This document shows positions 51,641 through 58,824 of a stretch of 64,000 bases of DNA, one piece after another. The DNA comes from Treponema sp. OMZ 790 (lineage in GTDB: Bacteria > Spirochaetota > Spirochaetia > Treponematales > Treponemataceae), in assembly GCF_024181285.1 (NCBI RefSeq), contig NZ_CP051201.1, forward strand, positions 372,001 to 436,000. The letters run 5' to 3'. The notes under the pieces were generated by a model. The model was given only the letters and a program-made list of their open reading frames with translations. It was not told where the DNA came from and did not search any database. Position numbers and translations under genes: made by a program. Each line of letters starts with the position of its first letter. Position 1 is the stretch's first letter.

Positions 51641-51868
51641 CCTCCATAAAAACTTTTTGCAGCAAATATCAGACCTTTGCAGTTCTGTTCTGCAAGGAAA
51701 TTTTTCATCGTATCCGCTAAAGCGGATAGCGAATCAATTTGCGAAAAAAGTTTTTTCAAGCGGTTTGTTTACAAACCGCATATAATACTTACGATGTTTT
51801 GTGTTTTGCACAAAACTCGGTAGATAAACAGTGAGGCTGAATTTCTGCCGAACTGTTTATCGTACCTC
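51641..51868 (-). repeat. modular hairpin repeat, copy A (flgN-like/flgK spacer)
   Basis: Read on the minus strand this 228-base element holds, in order: stem GATAAACAGT/ACTGTTTATC (51861-51852 with 51832-51823), stem GTTTTGTG/CACAAAAC (51816-51809 with 51803-51796) and stem GCGGTTTG/CAAACCGC (51779-51772 with 51767-51760). Last is an outer stem AAAAACTTTTT/AAAAAGTTTTT (51755-51745 with 51658-51648). Inside that outer stem lie about 86 bases, including ATCCGCT/AGCGGAT (51727-51712) and TTGCAG/CTGCAA hairpins, that copy B lacks. It ends in TATGGAGG, the flgK ribosome binding site. See copy B at 55622-55776. Confidence 0.88.
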
Positions 51869-51873
51869 CTTTT

Positions 51874-52365
51874 CTATAAGACCTCATTTAAAACGAGGCT
51901 TTTAATATCCGTATTAATGCGTTTTCCGGTACATGTATAACATTTCCCATTTCTGTCCTCCGAAATAATGTCGACTACTCCTTTGACCAGAGCTTGAGCA
52001 TGTGAAACATAGTTGGAAAATACATCGTTTTCTATTTTAGAATAGAAAACTTTTTCTTTTAGTTTCTCATATAGAGAATCTATCTTCTTTTTATCTGATG
52101 AAGCAAACTGCTTTGTCTGCAAATGAAAGTCAAATTCTTGAAAATTTGACTCATCTGCATTTAAAAGACCGTATAATTTTTTATCCAAATTTAAAAATTT
52201 TACCGAAGCGTCATTTAGACAGTTTAAGTTCTTTTCGCTTTCCTGCCAGTTTCTGTCCAAAACGCCTTGATACATAGCCTTTTGCAATTTATAGATATTG
52301 TCTATCAAATCGATTTGTTCATGTAAAATGCTCTTTATGTCTGCTGCAATCGAATTTTTCTCCAT
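51874..52365 (-). CDS. FlgN-like export chaperone (probable)
   Basis: The 163-residue helical, acidic and Lys-rich product has heptad-like spacing over most of its length (SILHEQIDLIDNIYKLQKAM) and two cysteines in CYTCTG. Small size, all-helical character and place directly before flgK fit FlgN, the chaperone for FlgK and FlgL, but sequence similarity is too weak to be sure. A sigma-28-like promoter stands 23 bases before the ATG, so this gene heads the flagellar operon. GAGGAG is present about 11 bases before the ATG. Confidence 0.65.
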   Translation of the reverse strand: MEKNSIAADIKSILHEQIDLIDNIYKLQKAMYQGVLDRNWQESEKNLNCLNDASVKFLNLDKKLYGLLNADESNFQEFDFHLQTKQFASSDKKKIDSLYEKLKEKVFYSKIENDVFSNYVSHAQALVKGVVDIISEDRNGKCYTCTGKRINTDIKSLVLNEVL

Positions 52366-52387
52366 AACAATCTACTCCTCAATCCCA

Positions 52388-52414
52388 GTATCGGCATATA
52401 AAAAAAAAGCATTA
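52388..52414 (-). promoter_or_regulatory. sigma-28 (FliA)-type flagellar promoter
   Basis: On the minus strand TAATGCTT (52414-52407), 11 bases, and GCCGATAC (52395-52388) match the sigma-28 consensus TAAAGTTT-N11-GCCGATAA at 6 of 8 and 7 of 8 positions with exact spacing. Confidence 0.7.
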
Positions 52415-52456
52415 GAAATCTTTTTAATTGATTTTACAAAAGAAACAAAATTTGAG

Positions 52457-52485
52457 TTGACGTAAGATGAAAATAAATGTATTAT
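52457..52485 (+). promoter_or_regulatory. sigma-70 promoter, predicted leaderless
   Basis: TTGACG (52457-52462) and TATTAT (52480-52485) are 17 bases apart. +1 is expected at 52492 or 52493, the first base of the ATG. No Shine-Dalgarno is present. Confidence 0.65.
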
Positions 52486-52492
52486 TTATACC

Positions 52493-53110
52493 ATGAAAAA
52501 GATTTTATATTTTTTAACTTTATGCTTTATTCCGGTCTTGTTGGGTTCATGTACTTCTATGCCCGAAAAAACGGCAGAACCGATGACCGTAACGGAAATA
52601 CAAGAAGAAAAACCCATGACCGCTCAAAAACCTAAGATGACTGAAAATGAAATGCCTGCCGAAACGGAAAAACCCAAAATGGAACAGCCCAAGTCGGCAG
52701 ATGAAGAGGTTGTTGCCCAATTTGAAGGCGTGTCAATTACCAAAAAAGATAAGGAAATAGCAAAATCCGAAATCGAAGAGGTTGTAAAAAAGCTAAACGA
52801 TATAACGGCAAAAAAAGATTACGGCCGCTGGAGATACTGGCTTTCAAAAGAGTATATAAAAGAGTTTTCAAAGACTGAGGTTTTGAAAAAAACCAGCGAA
52901 GGGCTTCCGGCACATCTAAAAGGAAAACAATTAAAAAGCATAGAAGATTATTTTTACTATGTGTTTGTTCCTTCAAGGCAAAACGGAAGGGTTGACGATA
53001 TCGTTTATATGACTCCGACAAAGGTTAGAGTTTTAAAAATTACGGCTAAACAAAATTTGATATTTTATAATCTTGAAAAAATAGGCGACAGGTGGCTTTT
53101 AGTGCCGTAA
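52493..53110 (+). CDS. hypothetical lipoprotein
   Basis: The 205-residue product is a lipoprotein: the signal peptide ends at the lipobox VLLGSC (Cys near residue 20). A low-complexity Pro/Glu/Lys/Met spacer follows (about residues 25-70, with repeats like EKPKM). A compact C-terminal domain (85-205) has KDYGRWRYWLSKEYIKEFS and a terminal GDRWLLVP resembling the treponemal NTF2/DUF4440-like folds; this is a guess. The mRNA should begin at or one base before the ATG. Confidence 0.75.
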   Translation: MKKILYFLTLCFIPVLLGSCTSMPEKTAEPMTVTEIQEEKPMTAQKPKMTENEMPAETEKPKMEQPKSADEEVVAQFEGVSITKKDKEIAKSEIEEVVKKLNDITAKKDYGRWRYWLSKEYIKEFSKTEVLKKTSEGLPAHLKGKQLKSIEDYFYYVFVPSRQNGRVDDIVYMTPTKVRVLKITAKQNLIFYNLEKIGDRWLLVP

Positions 53111-53219
53111 AGACTTAAAAATATCGCTAAAAACAAAAAAAGCGGCTTTTACTACTTGACTTTACAATGAAAATGGTTGAAAATAAAGGTAATGTACCAA
53201 ACTAAGGGGGTAATTTGAA

Positions 53220-53918
53220 ATGCGACGAAAGTCTTTAGTTTTTGTAATGATGATATTATTATTGGGAACAGCCTTTGTCTTTGCAGAAGATAAAGATTCC
53301 GATTCCTTGATGACAGTTGAAGAGGCCTATCTTAATTCTATGGAAGGCTTAATTCTTAGAGAGATGGTTACCAGTGAAGGACGTGATGCTAAGTTTGTAG
53401 CCTTGCAGGTAGTTGAAGAAGCTATTGACGGCGGAAGGGTAACTCCCGAGCTTCAGGAAGCTCTTGATTCTCTTGCAACTATAGGTCTTACCACGGTTGT
53501 GCGTGAAAACGGAAGGGTTGCAAATAACTATCCCGATGTAAGAAGAGAAGCATGCCGCCTTTTGGGTAAGATTAAAAATGAGCAGGCTAAGAAATCTCTT
53601 ATGACGGTTATGTATACCGATAATGAACCGGTTGTAATTATGGAAGCCGTTAAATCTTTAGGTGAATTAGGATATAACAATAATGACGAAGTTGTAGATA
53701 TGATTAACTTTATCAATCGAAAATTCGATATTATTAACCCTACAAGCTCATTGGCTCTTGAAGTTCTTAATGCTTATGAAAAATTGGCTCCTACAGTAAA
53801 GAATAAAAAAGGAATGACTGAAAGTATTTTGAGAATTGCCAATAATTTTAACTACATAACTCCTGTCAGAAACAGAGCTATGGAAGTTCTAAAATCCATA
53901 TTAGGCGGAAAAAAATAA
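53220..53918 (+). CDS. exported HEAT-repeat protein
   Basis: The 232-residue product has a signal peptide (residues 1-22, cut near VFA-E) and a helical region with HEAT-like repeats, for example NYPDVRREACRLLGKIK and EPVVIMEAVKSLGELGYN, each followed by short loops. It is a periplasmic alpha-solenoid, likely a protein-binding scaffold. The start ATG follows a strong GGGGG ribosome site. It stands between the lipoprotein and maf genes, with 109 bases upstream. Confidence 0.8.
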   Translation: MRRKSLVFVMMILLLGTAFVFAEDKDSDSLMTVEEAYLNSMEGLILREMVTSEGRDAKFVALQVVEEAIDGGRVTPELQEALDSLATIGLTTVVRENGRVANNYPDVRREACRLLGKIKNEQAKKSLMTVMYTDNEPVVIMEAVKSLGELGYNNNDEVVDMINFINRKFDIINPTSSLALEVLNAYEKLAPTVKNKKGMTESILRIANNFNYITPVRNRAMEVLKSILGGKK

Positions 53919-53939
53919 AAATTACTTTTTTTTAATAAA

Positions 53940-54560
53940 ATGAAAGAGCTTATTTTAGCTTCTGCATCACCCAGACGAAAAGAGATACTCGATTCGCTGG
54001 GTGTTTTGTTTTGTGTAAATGCCTCAAATTTTGATGAATCCTCAATAACAGAAAAAGATCCTATAAAAAAATGCATTTTAACTGCAAGAGGAAAGGCCGA
54101 AAGTCTTTTTAAAGTCTTGAAGCAAGGTAATGACTATAATCCGCAAAAGCTCATATTGGCGGCAGATACCCTTGTTTTTGCCGAAAATACAACAATCCCA
54201 AACGAAAAAATAATCTTCGGTAAACCAAAAAACAAAAAAGAAGCCGAAATGATGCTCAAAAGCCACTCCGGTTCGGTTCATTTTGTTGTGAGTGCAATCT
54301 GCCTCCTTGACTGTGAAACCGGCAGGATAAGCGAAAAACAGAATATCTCTAAGGTTTTCTTTAAACCCCTCTCCGATGAGGAAATTTCAGCCTATCTTAA
54401 AACAGAAGAATGGAATGATGCCGCCGGAGGTTATAAAATTCAAGGGAAAGCTTCCTTTTTTATCGAAAAAATTGAAGGCTCTTATACCGGGATAGTTGGT
54501 TTGCCTGTCAGGGAGCTCTATGAGCTGTTGTCCGAAAAAGTTTTTATAAACCTCTTTTAA
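53940..54560 (+). CDS. maf: Maf-family nucleoside triphosphate pyrophosphatase
   Basis: The 206-residue product has the Maf signatures LILASASPRRKEILDSLG at the N-terminus and ILAADTLVFAE with the catalytic Asp, followed by KPKNKKEAEMMLKSHSG. Maf proteins hydrolyse modified or canonical nucleoside triphosphates and have been linked to septum inhibition. The ATG lies 21 bases after the previous stop and has no clear ribosome site; the poly-T stretch just before it is unusual. rpsB follows after a long structured leader. Confidence 0.92.
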   Translation: MKELILASASPRRKEILDSLGVLFCVNASNFDESSITEKDPIKKCILTARGKAESLFKVLKQGNDYNPQKLILAADTLVFAENTTIPNEKIIFGKPKNKKEAEMMLKSHSGSVHFVVSAICLLDCETGRISEKQNISKVFFKPLSDEEISAYLKTEEWNDAAGGYKIQGKASFFIEKIEGSYTGIVGLPVRELYELLSEKVFINLF

Positions 54561-54573
54561 GCTGTCTAAGCAC

Positions 54574-54602
54574 TATACAAAATCTTAAAAAAACTATATA
54601 AT
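54574..54602 (+). promoter_or_regulatory. sigma-70 promoter of rpsB
   Basis: TATACA (54574-54579) and a perfect TATAAT (54597-54602) are 17 bases apart. The start near 54609 gives a leader of about 127 bases. Confidence 0.6.
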
Positions 54603-54611
54603 AAGCTCATG

Positions 54612-54735
54612 CCGTTTTTACGGTAAATATCCGGAAGGATGTCCGGCGTGGACGGCCTTTGAGGCCGCTAACGGCCGGTAGTCTGTTCCGAGAAATAGAG
54701 AAGGCAGGAGCTTTTTAGCTCCAAAGGAGAAACAC
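54612..54735 (+). promoter_or_regulatory. structured rpsB leader with possible RBS-hiding switch
   Basis: Successive hairpins are CCGT/ACGG (54612-54623), CCGGA/TCCGG (54631-54646), CGGCCT/AGGCCG (54653-54667) and GGAGCT/AGCTCC (54707-54722). The last arm contains CTCC, which can instead pair with the Shine-Dalgarno GGAG (54726-54729) over an AAA loop, an exclusive alternative. Such leaders commonly control S2 synthesis; the regulator is not shown by the sequence. Confidence 0.55.
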
Positions 54736-55611
54736 ATGGCAGTAGTAACCATGAAGAACTTACTTGAATCAGGCGTACATTTCGGCCATCAAGTAAAACG
54801 CTGGGATCCGAGAATGAAAAAATACATTTTTTCGGAAAGAAACGGAATTCACATTATCGATTTGCAAAAAACAATCGTTGCAATCCGTGAGGCCTATGAG
54901 GCTGTCCGCAAGGCAACATCCGAAGGAAAATCGGTTTTGTTTGTAGGAACAAAAAAACAGGCCCAGCAGACAATTCAAAAAGAAGCCGAAAGATGCGGAA
55001 TGTTTTATGTTAACAACCGCTGGCTCGGCGGAATGCTCACAAACTTTTCCACAATCAAAAAGAGTTTGGCTCGTCTTAAGAAAATCGAAAAAATGGAAGT
55101 TGACGGAACTTTCGATAACTTGACAAAAAAAGAAATTGCTTCTTTACAGAAAGAAAAGTCAAAACTCGAAAAAAACTTGGGCGGTATTAAAGAAATGAAG
55201 GACCTCCCCGGAATCCTCTTTATTATCGATACTCGAAAAGAAGAAATTGCTATCAGAGAAGCCCGCTCATTGGGCATTCCCATCATCGCTGTTGTAGATA
55301 CCAACTGCAATCCTGAAGGCATCGATTATCCGATTCCCGGAAACGATGATGCAATCAGAGCTATTTCGCTTTTTACGGGCGTAATTGCTAATGCAGTTAT
55401 CGAAGCCGACAACGAACACGGTCTTAAAATCATCGAAAACCTTCAAGAAGATGAAGAATCCGGTGATTCAGGTGTTGATCCCTATCAGGACAGAGAAGAA
55501 GAAATTACAGATTATTCCAATTACACTCCCAAAGATGAAGCTTCAGGCAGTGATGAGGATGAAGATGAAAATTCTCTCGTAAACGATGAGGATTTGTACG
55601 ACGACAAATAA
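54736..55611 (+). CDS. rpsB: 30S ribosomal protein S2 with acidic C-terminal extension
   Basis: The 291-residue product is ribosomal protein S2: [38 protein letters not shown] and the C-terminal [20 protein letters not shown] all fit. S2 proteins usually end near residue 230-240; here about 55 more residues follow, very rich in Glu and Asp (for example [14 protein letters not shown]). That is unusual for an RNA-bound protein. Treponema pallidum S2 is, as I recall, of similar length, so the tail is likely genus-wide. AAAGGAG precedes the ATG. Confidence 0.97.
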   Translation: MAVVTMKNLLESGVHFGHQVKRWDPRMKKYIFSERNGIHIIDLQKTIVAIREAYEAVRKATSEGKSVLFVGTKKQAQQTIQKEAERCGMFYVNNRWLGGMLTNFSTIKKSLARLKKIEKMEVDGTFDNLTKKEIASLQKEKSKLEKNLGGIKEMKDLPGILFIIDTRKEEIAIREARSLGIPIIAVVDTNCNPEGIDYPIPGNDDAIRAISLFTGVIANAVIEADNEHGLKIIENLQEDEESGDSGVDPYQDREEEITDYSNYTPKDEASGSDEDEDENSLVNDEDLYDDK

Positions 55612-55621
55612 ACAGGAGATT

Positions 55622-55776
55622 CGATAAACAGTTCGGCAGAAATCCTGCCTCACTGTTTATCTTCAAGTTTTGTGCTTCGCACAAAACTTTGTTATATTTT
55701 ATGCAGTTTGTAAACAAACTGCTTGAAAAAACTTTTTTCGGAAATTGACATTTCCTGCAAAAAGTTTTTATAGGAG
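55622..55776 (+). repeat. modular hairpin repeat, copy B (rpsB/tsf spacer)
   Basis: This 155-base element has four stems: GATAAACAGT/ACTGTTTATC (55623-55632, 55652-55661, with inner GGCAG/CTGCC), AAGTTTTGTGC/GCACAAAACTT (55665-55675, 55679-55689), GCAGTTTG/CAAACTGC (55703-55710, 55715-55722) and AAAAACTTTTT/AAAAAGTTTTT (55727-55737, 55759-55769) around GGAAAT/ATTTCC. It ends in TATAGGAG, the tsf ribosome site. The order is that of copy A, orientation relative to transcription included. The third stem differs from copy A by a paired A-T to G-C change. Confidence 0.9.
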
Positions 55777-55782
55777 AAATTT

Positions 55783-56625
55783 ATGGACATTAAAGCATCT
55801 GATGTAAAAGCATTACGCGATAAGACCGGTGCAGGTATGATGGAATGTAAAAAAGCCTTACAGCACTGCAACGGCGACGCAAAAGAAGCTGAAAAATATT
55901 TAAAAGAAAAAGGCTTGGCCGCTGTCGAAAAAAGAGCCGACAGGGTAACAAGTGAAGGTATTATCGTTATCAAAAACGACAATAAAAAAGCCGTTATGCT
56001 CGAAATGACCTGCGAAACCGACTTTGTTGCAAAAAATGCAGACTTTATCGCTGTCGGAGACGACATTGCAAATACTGCCTTTGATAAGGACATTGCTGAG
56101 GTTACACCCGAACTTAACGATAAGCTCTTGGATTTGGCTACCCGCGTACGCGAAAACATGAACCTTACACGCTTAATCAGCGTAAAGGCCGGAGCAGACG
56201 AATACCTTTCACGCTACATCCATTCCGATAAAAAAACAGGCGTTATTGTAGTTTTAAAATCGGATAAGCCTGAAATCTTTGAAAAGACTGCGGTACAAGA
56301 TTTTGCTTATGACTGCTGTTTGCATGCAGCCGCCTTTATGCCCCTCTATGTTAAAAAAGAAGATGTAGATGCAGCTTATATCAAAGAGCAGGAAGAAATC
56401 TTTAAAGGTCAAGTTGCCGAATTGGATAAGCCCGATAACGTAAAAGAAGGCATCGTTAAGGGAAAAATTTCAAAACACTTATCCGAAATCTGCTTCCTTG
56501 AGCAGGCCTTTGTAAAGGATGATAAGCTTTCCGTTTCAAAGAAAATGGCAGAGGTCGGCAAAGAAGCCGGCGGCTCCTTGAGCTTGTCAAAGCTTATAAT
56601 TTTTCAGTTAGGACTGGGTATGTAA
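55783..56625 (+). CDS. tsf: translation elongation factor Ts
   Basis: The 280-residue product is EF-Ts, the nucleotide exchange factor of EF-Tu. The N-terminal UBA-like domain KALRDKTGAGMMECKKALQH and the core LEMTCETDFVAKNADF, with the family Thr-Asp-Phe-Val, are present. It is somewhat shorter than in E. coli, as usual for species without the coiled-coil insert. The repeat element fills the 171 bases to rpsB, so expression of the two genes may be uncoupled. frr follows 78 bases later. Confidence 0.97.
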   Translation: MDIKASDVKALRDKTGAGMMECKKALQHCNGDAKEAEKYLKEKGLAAVEKRADRVTSEGIIVIKNDNKKAVMLEMTCETDFVAKNADFIAVGDDIANTAFDKDIAEVTPELNDKLLDLATRVRENMNLTRLISVKAGADEYLSRYIHSDKKTGVIVVLKSDKPEIFEKTAVQDFAYDCCLHAAAFMPLYVKKEDVDAAYIKEQEEIFKGQVAELDKPDNVKEGIVKGKISKHLSEICFLEQAFVKDDKLSVSKKMAEVGKEAGGSLSLSKLIIFQLGLGM

Positions 56626-56643
56626 ATTAAGACCTTTTTTTAG

Positions 56644-56669
56644 TGCTGCGAGGAATTTTCCTTGCGGCA
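56644..56669 (+). other. hairpin between tsf and frr
   Basis: TGCTGCGAGG (56644-56653) pairs with CCTTGCGGCA (56660-56669), two G-U pairs included, over a six-base loop. No T-tract follows, so it is a possible pause, processing or partial termination site rather than a classical terminator. Confidence 0.55.
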
Positions 56670-56703
56670 TTAATTATTGCACAAATAAATCGGAGGCAAA
56701 ATC

Positions 56704-57261
56704 ATGATAGAAGAAGTTCAGAAAAATTGTGAAGAAAAAATGAAAAAGACGGTTTCGGCATTAAAAGAAGAATTCAATATGCTAAGAACCGGAAGAGCAT
56801 CTTCTGCTCTTTTTGATAAAATAAGAGTTAACTGCTACGGAGAATCTACCCCTCTTAATCAACTTGCCAATATTTCTATCCCCGAAGCAAGGCTTGTAGT
56901 AATTCAGCCTTGGGATAAATCTTTATTGGTCGAAATTGAAAAGGCCGTTTTACAGGCAGATTTGTCGGTTAATCCTACAAATGACGGAAAGGTCATTCGC
57001 ATTGCAATTCCGCCGCTGACCGAGGAAAGAAGAAAGGATCTTGCAAAAAAGGCAAAAACCATTGCCGAAAATTCGCGCGTTTCAGTCCGTAATATCAGAC
57101 GTGACGGAATCGACGAGGCAAAAAAATTACAAAAGGACGGAAAAATAAGCGAAGATCAGTTAAAGACTGCTGAGGATGCTTTCCAAAAATCCACGGATGC
57201 TTACATTGCCGAAATAAACAAGGTACTTGAAGCAAAAGAAAAGGAAATAATGGAAAACTAA
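56704..57261 (+). CDS. frr: ribosome recycling factor
   Basis: The 185-residue product is RRF, which with EF-G splits post-termination ribosomes. The helical N-terminus FNMLRTGRASSALFDKIRV and the C-terminal ISVRNIRRDG-type segment (VSVRNIRRDGIDEAKKLQ) are diagnostic. The length is standard. CGGAGG precedes the ATG and the stop abuts the uppS start without a gap. Confidence 0.97.
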   Translation: MIEEVQKNCEEKMKKTVSALKEEFNMLRTGRASSALFDKIRVNCYGESTPLNQLANISIPEARLVVIQPWDKSLLVEIEKAVLQADLSVNPTNDGKVIRIAIPPLTEERRKDLAKKAKTIAENSRVSVRNIRRDGIDEAKKLQKDGKISEDQLKTAEDAFQKSTDAYIAEINKVLEAKEKEIMEN

Positions 57262-57945
57262 ATGTCCGATGACTTAAAACATATCGCCATTGTCATGGAC
57301 GGCAATGGCAGATGGGCAAAAAAAAGAGGTCTTCCCAGATCTATGGGGCATAAGGAAGGGCTTAATACGGTTAAAAGGATAACAAAGGCCATATCCGATT
57401 TGGGGATTTCTTATATAACGCTTTATATATTTTCTACCGAAAACTGGAAAAGAACCGAAACGGAGGTAGGCTTTTTGATGGGGCTTATTAAGCAGCATCT
57501 AAAAGCCGAGCTTAATTTTTATGCCGACAATAATTTGCGTATCGAACACATAGGCGATTTAAGCGGACTGCCCAAAGATATTCAAGATGAAATTAATTCG
57601 GTAAGAGAGAGAACTGCCGCTTATACAGGTACTGCGATTGTGCTTGGTATAAATTATGGAGCTCATGACGAAATCTTAAGGGCAATAAAGAAACTGAATT
57701 CCGATGAGCTTGCTTCTATAAATGAGGAGACCTTTTCCTCAAAACTGGATACAGGCTCCATTCCTCCTGTAGACCTGCTTATCAGAACCGGAGGAGAAAA
57801 ACGTTTGAGTAATTTTTTGCTTTGGCAAAGTGCTTATGCAGAACTTTATTTTACGGATATCTTATGGCCCGATTGGACCGTAGAAGATTTATACGCAGCA
57901 ATAGAAGACTATAAAAAAAGAAACAGGCGTTACGGAAATGCCTAA
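57262..57945 (+). CDS. uppS: isoprenyl (undecaprenyl diphosphate) synthase
   Basis: The 227-residue product is a cis-prenyltransferase that makes undecaprenyl diphosphate, the lipid carrier of cell wall synthesis. The catalytic Asp region IVMDGNGRWAKKRGLPRSMG, YITLYIFSTENWKR and RTGGEKRLSNFLLWQSAYAE are typical. It starts directly after the frr stop and lies 21 bases before cdsA, within a translation-to-envelope operon seen in many bacteria. Confidence 0.97.
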   Translation: MSDDLKHIAIVMDGNGRWAKKRGLPRSMGHKEGLNTVKRITKAISDLGISYITLYIFSTENWKRTETEVGFLMGLIKQHLKAELNFYADNNLRIEHIGDLSGLPKDIQDEINSVRERTAAYTGTAIVLGINYGAHDEILRAIKKLNSDELASINEETFSSKLDTGSIPPVDLLIRTGGEKRLSNFLLWQSAYAELYFTDILWPDWTVEDLYAAIEDYKKRNRRYGNA

Positions 57946-57966
57946 TGTAATAAAGGGAGAAATAAA

Positions 57967-58824
57967 ATGAAAATTCGAAAAATTATTGAGAGGCTGATAA
58001 TATTTTTTGTAGGTGCACCTTTAGTTTTAGCTTCAATTTATTTTTTACCTCATTATAATTTTTTAGTTTATCATATCGAATTATTTATTGCAGCTCTGAT
58101 TGCAAATTATGAGATATATAATATTTTATCCCAAAGGTCGCCTGCATATCCTAAAAATATACTTGCCTTTTTCGGCTTAATTTTATTGGGATGCTCATAC
58201 TTGAGCGGATTACATATTATTCCTTTCCGCTATATTTTCTTTGTATTAGGTTGTGTTATAGTTATAACAATGTTTATGGAAATTATTTTTTCCTTTTCCG
58301 GAAATTTTACCAATAGTATGTCCCGTTTTACGACAGGAATGTTTATGCTTATTTATCCTTGGGGCTTATCGGTTTATTTATCTTCAATAACAAGACTACC
58401 GAATGCAGGGGCTTTAATTATAATGTTTTATCTTATGACCTTTGGATGCGATTCTTTGGCATGGTTTTTTGGTATGCTTTTCGGGAAAAGCAACCGCGGG
58501 TTTATTAAGGCCAGCCCCAAAAAAAGTATTGCAGGTTTTATAGGCGGCTTTATCGGTTCTACGGCTGCGGCAGCTGCTTCGTTTTATTTCTTTAACAAAC
58601 AATTTAACGGAAAATTAAAAGAACTTATAATAATAGCTCTTTGTACGGCTCTTTTTGCAATCATCGGAGATATAATAGAATCGATTTTAAAGCGCTCTGC
58701 AGATTTAAAAGATTCGGGTAAAGTTATTTTAGGCAGAGGCGGTATCCTTGACAGCATCGATTCCTTACTCGTTGCTTCTCCCGTTTTCTATAGCCTTTGC
58801 GCTCTGTTGTTAGGCGGGGTTTGA
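57967..58824 (+). CDS. cdsA: phosphatidate cytidylyltransferase
   Basis: The 285-residue product makes CDP-diacylglycerol from phosphatidate and CTP at the membrane. Around eight hydrophobic segments are visible and the C-terminal signature KDSGKVILGRGGILDSIDSL carries the catalytic Ser and Asp pairs. Its stop overlaps the dxr start by one base (TGATG). The position between uppS and dxr is common. Confidence 0.96.
   Translation: MKIRKIIERLIIFFVGAPLVLASIYFLPHYNFLVYHIELFIAALIANYEIYNILSQRSPAYPKNILAFFGLILLGCSYLSGLHIIPFRYIFFVLGCVIVITMFMEIIFSFSGNFTNSMSRFTTGMFMLIYPWGLSVYLSSITRLPNAGALIIMFYLMTFGCDSLAWFFGMLFGKSNRGFIKASPKKSIAGFIGGFIGSTAAAAASFYFFNKQFNGKLKELIIIALCTALFAIIGDIIESILKRSADLKDSGKVILGRGGILDSIDSLLVASPVFYSLCALLLGGV

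Noticed and set aside
55746..55775. TTGACA-N17-TTATAG promoter at the end of repeat copy B
   Set aside because: The -10 match is weak and the copy A counterpart lacks the TTGACA, so a promoter carried by the repeat is not supported.
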